A stretch of 34,899 nucleotides of DNA from Klenkia soli (GTDB lineage: Bacteria; Actinomycetota; Actinomycetes; Mycobacteriales; Geodermatophilaceae): contig NZ_FNIR01000022.1 of assembly GCF_900103975.1 (NCBI RefSeq), positions 1-34,899 on the forward strand, given 5' to 3'. The translations under genes were made by a program, and so were the position numbers. Every line of letters starts with the position of its first letter. Position 1 is the stretch's first letter. Below are positions 16,011-25,562 of this stretch, in pieces. The notes beneath the pieces were generated by a model that saw only the letters and a list, made by a program, of their open reading frames with translations, had not been told where the DNA came from and did no database searches.

Positions 16011-16029
16011 AGCTCTCCACCGGCACCCG

Positions 16030-16061
16030 ACGGCCGCGTCCCCTGCAGGGGACGCGGCCGT
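16030..16061 (+). terminator. Intrinsic terminator of the dnaK-hspR-marR operon
   Basis: A 14-bp perfect stem (16030-16043 with 16048-16061) with a TGCA loop is followed by TTCTG. It lies 20 bases past the MarR stop, the strongest end signal of the operon. Confidence 0.85.
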
Positions 16062-16095
16062 TCTGCGTGCTGGTGAGGCAGGTCTCCCGGTATCA

Positions 16096-16147
16096 GGTTG
16101 CAGACAACAACCAACTGCGTGAAGATGGTTGGGGTCTACAAGCAACC
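16096..16147 (+). promoter_or_regulatory. Promoter and MarR operator candidates before the second marR gene
   Basis: Two inverted GGTTG/CAACC pairs occur here: 16096-16100 with 16108-16112 (7 bases apart) and 16127-16131 with 16143-16147 (11 apart). TTGCAG (16098-16103), 17 bases, then GAAGAT could be a promoter lying across the first pair. Autoregulation by the adjacent MarR protein would fit, but the sites are short. Confidence 0.4.
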
Positions 16148-16161
16148 CCCTGGAGGTCCCC

Positions 16162-16632
16162 GTGCAGATCGCGCAGAGCACCGCCGACCGGCTGACCTCC
16201 GGTCTGAGCCAGCTCATCCGCACCGGCCGCCACCTGTCGCAGTCCGCGGCGCACGAGCTCTACGGCGACCTGCCCGGCTTCGGCTGGGCCCTGCTGGCCC
16301 CGCTCGAGCGGGACGGCGAGCAGCGCTGCAGCGCACTGGCGGCCGGGCTCGGCGTGGACGGGTCGGTGGCCAGCCGGCAGATCGCGGCCCTGGAGAAGGA
16401 CGGCTACGTCGTCCGCCGGCCCGATCCGCTGGACGGCCGGGCGAGCCTGATCGGCCTCAGCGAGACCGGGGCCGCCGCCCTCGCCCGGACCCGCGCGGTC
16501 CGCTCCGGCTGGGCCGCAGCCGCCCTCGCCGGGTGGACCGACGAGGAGGCCGACACCCTCTGCGGCCTGCTCGAACGCCTCACCGCCGACCTCTCGCTCG
16601 GGCGACCGCCCCGGACGCCGGCCCCCGCATGA
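16162..16632 (+). CDS. MarR-family repressor linked to an MFS exporter
   Basis: About 156 residues from GTG 16162, with GGAGG five bases upstream. An upstream in-frame start at 16129 has no ribosome binding site. The winged helix reads RCSALAAGLGVDGSVASRQIAALEKDGYVVRRPDPLDGRASLIGLSETG. It is followed by C-terminal dimer helices with WAAAALAGWTDEEADTL. MarR proteins bind operators as dimers and release them on binding drugs or phenolic compounds. The MFS gene starts 53 bases later on the same strand, the usual arrangement of a regulator with its efflux pump. The ligand cannot be predicted. Confidence 0.91.
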   Translation: MQIAQSTADRLTSGLSQLIRTGRHLSQSAAHELYGDLPGFGWALLAPLERDGEQRCSALAAGLGVDGSVASRQIAALEKDGYVVRRPDPLDGRASLIGLSETGAAALARTRAVRSGWAAAALAGWTDEEADTLCGLLERLTADLSLGRPPRTPAPA

Positions 16633-16685
16633 GCCCCGGCGCAGCACCCGCAACCTCGCCCACCACACACCCAGGAGTCCCCCGC

Positions 16686-18443
16686 ATGGCCAGCACCACC
16701 GCCGAGCTCGCCCCGGCGCAGCAACAGGGTCGGATGACCCACCGGGAGATCCTGGAGGCCCTCTCCGGCCTCCTGCTCGCCCTCTTCGTGGCGTTCCTGT
16801 CCTCCACGGTGGTCTCCAACGCCCTGCCGACGATCATCACCGACCTGCGCGGCAGCCAGAGCCAGTACACCTGGGTGGTCACGGCGACCCTGCTGGCCAG
16901 CACGGCGTCCACCCCGATCTGGGGCAAGCTCGCCGACCTGATGAGCAAGAAGCTGCTCATCCAGATCGCCATCGTCGTGTTCGTCGTCGGGTCGATGCTG
17001 GCCGGCCTCGCGCAGTCGGTGCCCACGCTGATCGGCTGGCGCGTGCTGCAGGGCCTGGGCCTGGGTGGCCTGCAGGCCCTGGTGCAGATCGCGATGGCCG
17101 CGATGATCAGCCCCCGCGAGCGCGGCCGGTATTCCGGTCTGCTCGGCGGCGTCATGGCCGTGGCGACCGTCGGCGGCCCGCTGATCGGTGGCCTGCTGGT
17201 CGACACCAGCTGGTTGGGCTGGCGCTGGTGCTTCTTCGTCGGCGTGCCGTTCGCCGTCGTCGCCCTGGTCCTGCTGCAGCGCACGCTGCACCTGCCCACC
17301 ATCAAGCGCCAGGTGACCATCGACTACCTGGGTGCCGCCTTCCTGACCGCCGGTGTCTCCCTGCTGCTGATCTGGGTCACCCTGGCCGGCGACACCTTCG
17401 CCTGGATGTCGCTGGAGACCCTGCTGATGGTCGGTGGTGGCGTGCTCGCCGTCGTCGCGTTCGTCGTCACCGAGATGCGGGCCAAGGAGCCCATCGTCCC
17501 GCTGCGCCTGTTCCGCGACCGCACGACGTCGCTGGCGATCATCGCCAGCGTCGCGGTCGGCGTGGCGCTGTTCGGCTCGACGGTCTTCCTCGGCCAGTAC
17601 CTGCAGATCTCGCGCGGCTACTCGCCCACCGCGGCCGGGCTGCTCACCATCCCGATGGTCGGCGGGCTGCTGGTCTCCTCGACCGTGTCGGGGATCCTGA
17701 TCTCCCGGTACGGGAAGTGGAAGGCCTACCTCGTGACGGGGTCGGTCCTGGTCGCCACCGGGTTCGGCCTGCTCTCGACGATCGACCACACCACGAACAT
17801 GGTGCTGCTCGGGGTCTTCCTCGCCGTCCTGGGCCTGGGCATCGGCATGACCATGCAGAACCTGGTCCTCGCCGTGCAGAACACCGTGGCCGCCACCGAC
17901 CTGGGGGCCGCGAGCTCCGCCGTCGCGTTCTTCCGCAGCCTGGGCGGCACGATCGGCGTCTCGGTGCTGGGCGCCGTCCTCAGCGCCCGGGTGACCACCC
18001 TGATCACCGACGGCCTGCCCGCCGGTGCGGCCGGCCAGGCCGGGTCCGGGGACGTCGGGCTGGCCACGCTGAACGACGCCCCGCCGGCGATCCAGGACCT
18101 GATCCGGGTCTCCTACGGCGACGCCACCGGGCGGATCTTCCTGATCGCGGCGCTGCTGTCGGTCATCACGGTGGTCGCGGTCGTGTTCATCCACGAGGTG
18201 GCGCTGCGCACCGAGAGCGGCGACCAGCGGGTCGCCCAGCAGTCCGCCGACGGCGGCGAGGTCGCGCCCGACGTCCCGGCGGGCAGCACCGCGGCCGTCG
18301 ACCAGCAGCTGGCCGGTCGGCACGCCGTCGGCGGGGTCGAGGGCCCGGCCGAGCCGGTGCGGGTGACCGCCTTCGTGGGCGACGAGCTCGAGGAGCACGG
18401 TCGGCACGAGACGCTGGCCGACCGGGTGCACGCCGGCCGCTGA
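16686..18443 (+). CDS. MFS multidrug exporter, DHA2 (EmrB/QacA) family
   Basis: A 585-residue membrane protein from ATG 16686 with AGGAG about 8 bases upstream. The N-terminal half has the DHA2 pattern LDxT-like FLSSTVVSNALPTII, the loop GKLADLMSKK (motif A) and motif C GGVMAVATVGGPLIGGLL. About 14 helices are expected, ending near residue 500. A hydrophilic C-terminal tail of about 80 residues (Ala, Gly, Glu, Val-rich) is longer than usual. This family exports drugs, dyes or lipids using the proton gradient. Control by the preceding MarR protein is likely. Substrate unknown. A strong bidirectional hairpin follows at 18450-18496. Confidence 0.95.
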   Translation: MASTTAELAPAQQQGRMTHREILEALSGLLLALFVAFLSSTVVSNALPTIITDLRGSQSQYTWVVTATLLASTASTPIWGKLADLMSKKLLIQIAIVVFVVGSMLAGLAQSVPTLIGWRVLQGLGLGGLQALVQIAMAAMISPRERGRYSGLLGGVMAVATVGGPLIGGLLVDTSWLGWRWCFFVGVPFAVVALVLLQRTLHLPTIKRQVTIDYLGAAFLTAGVSLLLIWVTLAGDTFAWMSLETLLMVGGGVLAVVAFVVTEMRAKEPIVPLRLFRDRTTSLAIIASVAVGVALFGSTVFLGQYLQISRGYSPTAAGLLTIPMVGGLLVSSTVSGILISRYGKWKAYLVTGSVLVATGFGLLSTIDHTTNMVLLGVFLAVLGLGIGMTMQNLVLAVQNTVAATDLGAASSAVAFFRSLGGTIGVSVLGAVLSARVTTLITDGLPAGAAGQAGSGDVGLATLNDAPPAIQDLIRVSYGDATGRIFLIAALLSVITVVAVVFIHEVALRTESGDQRVAQQSADGGEVAPDVPAGSTAAVDQQLAGRHAVGGVEGPAEPVRVTAFVGDELEEHGRHETLADRVHAGR

Positions 18444-18449
18444 CACCGC

Positions 18450-18496
18450 ACGCGACGAGGGCACCCTTCCCCGCGGGGAGGGTGCCCTCGTCGTGT
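18450..18496. terminator. Bidirectional terminator between the MFS gene and the Ser/Thr-rich protein gene
   Basis: A stem of about 22 bp with one bulged T (arms 18450-18472 and 18475-18496) lies between two convergent genes, 6 bases from each stop. It ends in a tight loop around CCGCGG. Confidence 0.85.
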
Positions 18497-18501
18497 CCGG
18501 G

Positions 18502-18804
18502 TCAGGAACCGCCCGAGCTGGCGTCCGCGCTGCCCGAGGACGACGTCACGCCGGACCCCGCGGAGATGCCGGAGTCGGTGGACGACGAGGTCGTGGAGTC
18601 GGAGGACGACGTGGACCCGGTGCTCGTCGACGTCGTCCCCGCGTCGGTGGTGGCGGACTCGGCGGTGGAGGTGCTGCCGGTGTCCGCGAGGGCGATGGTC
18701 GTCGCGCTGGTGCCGACCAGGACGGCGGTGGCGACGCCGGCGGTGGCCAGCCGCAGCCGCAGCGTCCCGCGCCGACGGGCTTCCAGGGGGCTCTCGGGTT
18801 CCAT
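18502..18804 (-). CDS. Small Ser/Thr-rich secreted or membrane-anchored protein of unknown function
   Basis: About 100 residues from ATG 18804. A basic N-terminus (EARRRGTLRLRLA) leads into a hydrophobic segment (TAGVATAVLVGTSATTIALA) that ends near residue 41 with an AxA-like LADTG, so a cleavable signal peptide is possible. The rest is almost only Ser, Thr, Gly, Ala and Asp (STSTAESATTDAG, SSSDSTTSSSTDSG), without Cys or a sorting signal. It is probably disordered and exposed outside. GGAGGA lies 11 bases before the ATG; GTG 18813 is an alternative start. Low-complexity codons make weak evidence, but the signal peptide and ribosome site support a real gene. Confidence 0.65.
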   Translation of the reverse strand: MEPESPLEARRRGTLRLRLATAGVATAVLVGTSATTIALADTGSTSTAESATTDAGTTSTSTGSTSSSDSTTSSSTDSGISAGSGVTSSSGSADASSGGS

Positions 18805-18864
18805 GCCGAGCACGCTCCTCCCGGCGTCCGTGCGGGGGCTGTGCGCCGCCCGTGGATGCACGAA

Positions 18865-18891
18865 GGGCCCCTCCCGCACGGGGAGGGGCCC
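18865..18891 (-). terminator. Terminator of osmC
   Basis: A perfect 11-bp stem (18865-18875 with 18881-18891) with loop GCACG lies 45 bases past the osmC stop on the minus strand and is followed by TTCG. Its upstream edge overlaps copy B of the 30-bp repeat. Confidence 0.75.
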
Positions 18892-18918
18892 AGGTGACGT
18901 GCTGGAACGGCCTGACCC
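18889..18918 (-). repeat. Copy B of a 30-bp intergenic repeat
   Basis: It matches 7368-7397 at 26 of 30 positions in the same orientation. On the minus strand it lies between the osmC stop (18936) and the terminator hairpin, so it would be in the osmC 3' untranslated region. Confidence 0.7.
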
Positions 18919-18935
18919 TGCGGCCAGGTCCTCGC

Positions 18936-19379
18936 TCAGGAGACGAGCGCGGCGTCCAGGGTGATCTCGACGCCGGTGAGGGCCTTGCTGATCGGGCAGC
19001 CGGCCTTGGCGGCCTCGGCGGCCTTCGTGAAGCCGGCCTCGTCGAGGCCGTCGACCTCGCCGCGGACGGTGAGCTTGATGCCGGTGAGCTTGAAGCCGCC
19101 GTCGCCGGAGTCCGGGCCGAGCGAGACGTCGGCGGAGACCTCGAGGGACTCGGGGGTGCCGCCGGCCTGGGCGATCAGGGCGGACAGCTGCATGGCGTAG
19201 CACGAGGTGTGCGCCGCGGCGACGAGCTCCTCGGGGGAGGTGGCCCCGCCGGCGTCGTCGGCCGCGCGCTTCGGGAAGGAGACCTCGAAGGTGCCCTGCT
19301 TGGAGCTGGTCAGCTCGACCTGGCCGGACCCGTTCTCGAGGGTGCCGTTCCAGGCGGTGCGTGCGGTGCGGGTGGGCAT
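18936..19379 (-). CDS. osmC: OsmC-family peroxiredoxin
   Basis: A 147-residue protein from ATG 19379 with AAGGAG five bases upstream. It shows the OsmC fold and its two redox cysteines: Cys60 in ATSPEELVAAAHTSCYAM and Cys128 in AKAGCPISKAL. The pattern EELxxAAHxxC followed by a second GCP is closer to OsmC than to Ohr. These thiol peroxidases reduce organic hydroperoxides and hydrogen peroxide in the cytoplasm. It lies 63 bases after ohrR on the same strand. The gap contains a GATCG/CGATC inverted pair near 19428-19442 that might be a regulator site. A terminator follows at 18865-18891. Confidence 0.94.
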   Translation of the reverse strand: MPTRTARTAWNGTLENGSGQVELTSSKQGTFEVSFPKRAADDAGGATSPEELVAAAHTSCYAMQLSALIAQAGGTPESLEVSADVSLGPDSGDGGFKLTGIKLTVRGEVDGLDEAGFTKAAEAAKAGCPISKALTGVEITLDAALVS

Positions 19380-19442
19380 CGGTGCTCCTTCGTCGTCGCG
19401 GGCAGCCGACGATCGGCCACCCATTCGATCGTGCACAACCGA

Positions 19443-19904
19443 TCAGGCCGGTGCGGTGTTCCCGTCGGCGGCGACCCGGTCGGTGAGCGTGCGGAGCTCG
19501 GCCTTGAGGTGGTCGAACTCGGCGATCGTCAGACCCAGTGCCCCGATCATCTCGTCCGACACCTGCAGCGCCTGCGACTGCAGGGCCTTGCCCTCGGCGG
19601 TGAGCTGGATGGAGACCGACCGCTCGTCGTCGACGCGCCGGTGCCGGGTGACCAGGCCCGCGGTGGTGAGCCGCTTGAGCAGGGGCGACAGCGTGCCCGA
19701 GTCCAGCGCCAACCGGCTGCCGAGCTGACCCACGGTCTGTCCGTCGGTCTCCCAGAGCAGCATCATGACCAGGTACTGCGGATAGGTGAGGCCCATCCGG
19801 TCCAGCATCGGGCGGTAACGAGCGGTGACGGCTCGCGACGCTGCGTACAGAGCGAAGCAGAGTTGGTCGTCCAGCTCGACGCTGGGTGACGGCGTGTCGG
19901 ACAT
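19443..19904 (-). CDS. ohrR: Organic-hydroperoxide-sensing MarR repressor OhrR (one-cysteine type)
   Basis: A 153-residue protein with the OhrR signature ELDDQLCFALYAASRAVTARYRPMLD. Cys16 aligns with the reactive Cys15 of Bacillus subtilis OhrR, and it is the only cysteine, so it is the one-cysteine type needing a small thiol for oxidation. The winged helix has LDSGTLSPLLKRLTTAGLVTRHRRVDDERSV, where the wing Asp-Glu-Arg-Ser is standard. OhrR leaves its operator when oxidised by organic peroxides and derepresses the peroxidase gene, here osmC. ATG 19904 has no ribosome binding site but TAGGCT lies six bases upstream, so it is probably leaderless. It diverges from clpB, 141 bases away. Confidence 0.93.
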   Translation of the reverse strand: MSDTPSPSVELDDQLCFALYAASRAVTARYRPMLDRMGLTYPQYLVMMLLWETDGQTVGQLGSRLALDSGTLSPLLKRLTTAGLVTRHRRVDDERSVSIQLTAEGKALQSQALQVSDEMIGALGLTIAEFDHLKAELRTLTDRVAADGNTAPA

Positions 19905-19910
19905 GAGGAG

Positions 19911-19916
19911 AGCCTA
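19911..19916 (-). promoter_or_regulatory. Leaderless promoter of ohrR
   Basis: TAGGCT on the minus strand, six bases (CTCCTC) and the ATG at 19904. A GTCACA sequence about 18 bases further upstream matches -35 TTGACA at four of six bases. No ribosome binding site is present. Confidence 0.55.
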
Positions 19917-19968
19917 AGGGGCGGAGGCCAACCATGTGACGCCCACCCGTTCCGAGACCACCGCGTAG

Positions 19969-19989
19969 GTTGAGCGGAACAGACTCAAC
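19969..19989 (+). promoter_or_regulatory. HAIR operator for HspR before clpB
   Basis: GTTGAGC, seven bases, ACTCAAC: 12 of 14 arm positions match the HAIR consensus CTTGAGT-N7-ACTCAAG. It lies 57 bases before the clpB ATG and covers the GGAAC of the SigR/SigH-type promoter. The first ten bases are identical to those of the dnaK site. Confidence 0.85.
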
Positions 19990-20001
19990 CTCGTGCTCGT
20001 T
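19976..20001 (+). promoter_or_regulatory. SigR/SigH-type promoter candidate for clpB
   Basis: GGAAC (19976-19980), 18 bases and GTT (19999-20001) repeat the arrangement found before dnaK. Overlap with HAIR means HspR could block this promoter directly. Confidence 0.6.
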
Positions 20002-20045
20002 GGACCGCACGACACCCACCCGTACGAGAGGACACCGCCCCGACC

Positions 20046-22673
<2,628 letters not shown>

Positions 22674-22685
22674 CCGCGGTGCCCG

Positions 22686-22714
22686 CCGGTGTGCCCGGCC
22701 GGCGGGCACACCGG
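22686..22714 (+). terminator. clpB terminator with two exclusive foldings
   Basis: A perfect 12-bp stem (22686-22697 with 22703-22714, loop 5) lies 12 bases past the clpB stop. An alternative 11-bp stem (22679-22689 with 22699-22709) uses overlapping bases. No T-run follows. Confidence 0.75.
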
Positions 22715-22794
22715 CGCGTCCCGGGTCGCCTGCACCGGCGATGCCCGTCATGATCTTCCCGCCCGGGTGTGCCGGGGCCGATCGAGGAGGACGC

Positions 22795-23463
22795 ATGACG
22801 TCAGGACAGGGACACCCCGGCGACTGGGGCCAGCCCGGACAAGGGCAGCCCCCGCAGGGTCAGCAGCCGGGCTACGGCCAGCAGCCCGGCTACGGCCAGC
22901 AGCAGCCCGGCTACGGCCAGCAGCCCGGCTACGGCCAGCAGCAGCCCGGCTACGGGCAGGGCGGCTACCCCTCGGCCCCGCAGGCCGGCTGGGGCACCCC
23001 CGGCCAGGTGCCGGCGCGGCCGAAGAACGTCACCAACGGCGTCTACGCCTTCGTGGCCGCCACGGTCGTCGGCCTGATCGGCTCGATCATCACGTTCGCG
23101 AGCCTGGACACGATCCTGGACAACGCCTACCGGGACGCCGGCATCGACCCGAACTCGGTCGACGCCTCGCTGTCGGGGGTCAGCTCGGGAGCGGCGAGCG
23201 CCGGGGCCGTCGTCGGGCTGATCTTCTTCGCCGCCTACTGCGCGATCATCTGGTTCGCCTACCAGGGCAAGAACTGGGCGCGGATCACGCTGTTCGTGCT
23301 GGGTGGGCTGAGCCTGGTCTCCGGGCTGTTCGGCATCGGGGGCACCGGGATCGCCATCCTGACGATCGTCAGCATCCTGCAGCTGCTGCTCATCGCCGCG
23401 GGCATCTTCTTCCTGGCCCAGAAGGACTCCAGCGCCTGGTACGCGGCCAACAAGGGTCGCTGA
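22795..23463 (+). CDS. Four-helix membrane protein with Gln/Pro/Gly/Tyr-rich repeats at the N-terminus
   Basis: A 222-residue protein from ATG 22795, preceded by GAGGAGG. Residues 1-75 are low complexity: GQQPGY-type units occupy 23-54, encoded by tandem repeats at 22861-22956. A short Lys-Asn segment (RPKNVTNGVYAF) leads into four probable membrane helices (about 81-103, 138-158, 165-187, 190-210). The C-terminus is polar (KDSSAWYAANKGR). No enzymatic motif is visible. Similar Pro/Gly/Gln/Tyr-rich tails precede many small actinobacterial membrane proteins, perhaps disordered cytoplasmic regions. Function unknown. It follows clpB after 121 bases but has its own ribosome binding site and the clpB terminator lies between. 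Confidence 0.85.
   Translation: MTSGQGHPGDWGQPGQGQPPQGQQPGYGQQPGYGQQQPGYGQQPGYGQQQPGYGQGGYPSAPQAGWGTPGQVPARPKNVTNGVYAFVAATVVGLIGSIITFASLDTILDNAYRDAGIDPNSVDASLSGVSSGAASAGAVVGLIFFAAYCAIIWFAYQGKNWARITLFVLGGLSLVSGLFGIGGTGIAILTIVSILQLLLIAAGIFFLAQKDSSAWYAANKGR
22861..22956 (+). repeat. In-frame tandem repeats encoding GQQ(Q)PGY units
   Basis: Five units of 18, 18, 21, 18 and 21 bases. The second-plus-third units (22879-22917) and fourth-plus-fifth units (22918-22956) form a 39-bp direct repeat that differs only at its last base, so it is probably a recent duplication. Confidence 0.9.
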
Positions 23464-23471
23464 GCCGAGCG

Positions 23472-23505
23472 CGGGCCCCGTCGTCCCCCGGGACGGCGGG
23501 GCCCG
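23472..23505. terminator. Bidirectional terminator between convergent membrane-protein genes
   Basis: A 16-bp stem with one G-T wobble (23472-23487 with 23490-23505) and almost no loop lies between stops at 23463 and 23515. Confidence 0.8.
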
Positions 23506-23514
23506 TCGTGCTCG

Positions 23515-23949
23515 TCAGCCCGTCGCCGGGAGCCAGTCGCGGGTGGTCCTGGCCAGCAGGCTGGCGACCGAGGCCACGCAGAGCACGAGCACCAGCAGGG
23601 TCAGCACGGTCGTGCCGCCGGCCTGCAGGGTCGACAGCAGGGTGCGCAGCCCGAGGAAGAGCGCGGCACCGACCGCCAGCCACCGGCCCCACGACCGCCG
23701 GCGGAGCAGGGCCAGCGCGCCGACCCCGGCGGCCAGGCCCAGCACGAGGTAGAGCACCTGACCGAGCACCAGCGACCGGGTGATCGCGGCCCGGTCCAGG
23801 TCCGGCTGCGCGGCCAGGAAGCGGTCGACGACGGCGTCCTGGCCGACGAGGCCGAGCACCGCGCTGGCCACGAGCAGCACCGCCAGGGCCAGCAGGGCAC
23901 CGACGGCGACGCGGACCGACGGGGGAGCGGGCGCGGGCTCGGTCACCAC
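23515..23949 (-). CDS. Small four-helix membrane protein of unknown function
   Basis: A 144-residue, Leu/Ala/Val-rich protein. After a short Pro-rich start (TEPAPAPPSVR) there are four hydrophobic segments: about 12-36, 58-82, 86-105 and 110-132. Between the first two lies a polar stretch (GQDAVVDRFLAAQPDLDRAAITRS), and helix borders carry Arg residues (RRRSWGRW, RTTRDW) that fit inside-positive topology. No family is recognised. Two adjacent GTG codons (23949, 23946) could start it. CAGGGT lies six bases before the second, and no ribosome binding site is seen. It is divergent from the molybdoenzyme gene with only 32 bases between the starts. Confidence 0.75.
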   Translation of the reverse strand: MVTEPAPAPPSVRVAVGALLALAVLLVASAVLGLVGQDAVVDRFLAAQPDLDRAAITRSLVLGQVLYLVLGLAAGVGALALLRRRSWGRWLAVGAALFLGLRTLLSTLQAGGTTVLTLLVLVLCVASVASLLARTTRDWLPATG

Positions 23950-23981
23950 CCCACCCTGGCACGGGCCCGCACACTGGTGGG

Positions 23982-25562
23982 GTGAACCCCCCGGCCCTGG
24001 ACCACGAGGCCGCGAACCACGAGGCCGCGCAGCGCGAACCCCGGGTCGTGGGCACCGGTCGCGCGACAGCTGCCCTGACCGGCGTGCTGTCCGCCGCGGT
24101 CGCCCTCGGCGTCGGCGAGCTCGCCGCCGGCGTGGTCGGGTCGTCGTCCAGCCCGGTGGTCGCGGTGTCCGACGCAGCGGTGCGGGCCACGCCCGAGGGG
24201 CTGAAGGAGTTCGCGATCGCCACCTTCGGGGCGGCCGACAAGGCGGTGCTGGTCGGCGGCGTGCTGGTCGTCGTCCTGCTGTGGGCGGTCGGGACCGGGC
24301 TGGCGGCGCGCCGCCGGCCGGCCGCCGGGGTCGTCGCGGTGGGCCTGTTCGGCCTCCTCGGGGCGGTCGCGGCGGTCACCGGCCCGACCGGGTCGCCGCT
24401 GGACGCCGTCCCCTCGGTGCTGGCCGGCATCGCCGGGGTCGGGGTGCTCCTCGCGCTGCTGCCACGGCTGCAGGCCCTGGCCGCCGGGCCGGACCCGGGC
24501 CGGCGCGGGGTGCTGCTGGCCGGGGGTGCGGCCCTGGGTGCCGCCGTGGTCGCCGGCGGGGGCGGGCTGGTGCTGCAGCGCCGGTTCGCGGTGGCCGACG
24601 CCCGCGAGGACCTCGTGCTGCCCGACCCGACCGACCCGGCTCCCGCACTGCCCGACGGCGCGGACCTGGCCGGTGCCGTGGACGGCCTGACCCCGCTGCT
24701 GACCTCGGCCGACGACTTCTACCGGGTGGACACCGCGATCAGCGTGCCCCAGCTGGACCCCAGCACGTGGGCGCTGAGCGTGACCGGGATGGTCGACCGG
24801 CCCGGGTCGATCACGCTGGCGCAGCTGTTCGCCCGCCCCGACGTCGTCGAGCGGGACATCACGCTGACCTGCGTCTCGAACGAGGTCGGCGGCACGCTGG
24901 CCGGCAGCGCGCGCTGGTTGGGTGTGCCGCTGGGTCCGCTGCTGCGGGAGTTCGGGGTGCAGTCCGGTGCCGACCAGCTGCTGTGCCGCTCGAGCGACGG
25001 CATGACCATCGGGACGCCGACCCGCGCCGCGCTGGAGGTCCCCGACGCGATGCTGGCCTTCGGCATGAACGGCGCGCCGCTGCCGGTCGAGCACGGCTTC
25101 CCGGTGCGGATGGTCGTGCCCGGGCTGTACGGCTACGTGTCGGCCTGCAAGTGGCTGACCGGGATCGAGGCGACCACGTTCGACGCGCAGGACGCCTACT
25201 GGGTGCAGCGCGGCTGGGCGGCCGAGGGGCCGATCAGGATCGCCTCCCGGATCGACACCCCGGTCAGCGACGCCGCCGCCGGCACCGTGGTCGTGGCCGG
25301 GGTCGCCTGGGCCCAGGGCACCGGGATCGACCTGGTCGAGGTCCGGGTGGACGACGGCGAGTGGCGGCGGGCGGAGCTCGCACCCGAGGCCACGGTGGAC
25401 CTGTGGCGGCAGTGGTACCTGCCGGTGCAGCTGCGCAGCGGCGAGCACCAGGTCTCGGTGCGGGCCACCGACGCGGACGGACGACGGCAGCCCGAGGAGC
25501 AGGCGCCGCCGTTCCCCTCCGGCGCGACGGGCTGGCACACCATCACGGTGGACGTGGCCTGA
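23982..25562 (+). CDS. Polytopic molybdenum-cofactor oxidoreductase (sulfite-oxidase fold, exported)
   Basis: A 526-residue protein. The first 200 residues contain five membrane helices (about 27-50, 86-108, 114-133, 142-162, 176-196). A GRRGVLL twin-arginine-like motif (Arg174-Arg175) lies just before helix five. The rest is a sulfite-oxidase-type domain: ISVPQLDPSTWALSVTGMVDRPGSITLAQLF, then LTCVSNEVGG with Cys297 as the expected Mo ligand, GFPVRMVVPGLYGYVSACKW and a C-terminal immunoglobulin-like dimerisation domain. With an odd number of helices the cofactor domain faces outside. Its physiological substrate is unknown. GTG 23982 has CACACT six bases upstream and no ribosome site. The next gene overlaps its stop by one base. 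Confidence 0.9.
   Translation: MNPPALDHEAANHEAAQREPRVVGTGRATAALTGVLSAAVALGVGELAAGVVGSSSSPVVAVSDAAVRATPEGLKEFAIATFGAADKAVLVGGVLVVVLLWAVGTGLAARRRPAAGVVAVGLFGLLGAVAAVTGPTGSPLDAVPSVLAGIAGVGVLLALLPRLQALAAGPDPGRRGVLLAGGAALGAAVVAGGGGLVLQRRFAVADAREDLVLPDPTDPAPALPDGADLAGAVDGLTPLLTSADDFYRVDTAISVPQLDPSTWALSVTGMVDRPGSITLAQLFARPDVVERDITLTCVSNEVGGTLAGSARWLGVPLGPLLREFGVQSGADQLLCRSSDGMTIGTPTRAALEVPDAMLAFGMNGAPLPVEHGFPVRMVVPGLYGYVSACKWLTGIEATTFDAQDAYWVQRGWAAEGPIRIASRIDTPVSDAAAGTVVVAGVAWAQGTGIDLVEVRVDDGEWRRAELAPEATVDLWRQWYLPVQLRSGEHQVSVRATDADGRRQPEEQAPPFPSGATGWHTITVDVA

Noticed and set aside
16098-16685. Long N-terminal extension of the MFS exporter
   Set aside because: That frame lies over the MarR gene; the ATG at 16686 has its own ribosome site and starts a normal DHA2 protein.
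22861-22956. Possible CRISPR-like repeats
   Set aside because: The repeats are in-frame codons for GQQPGY, lack spacers and lie inside a coding gene.
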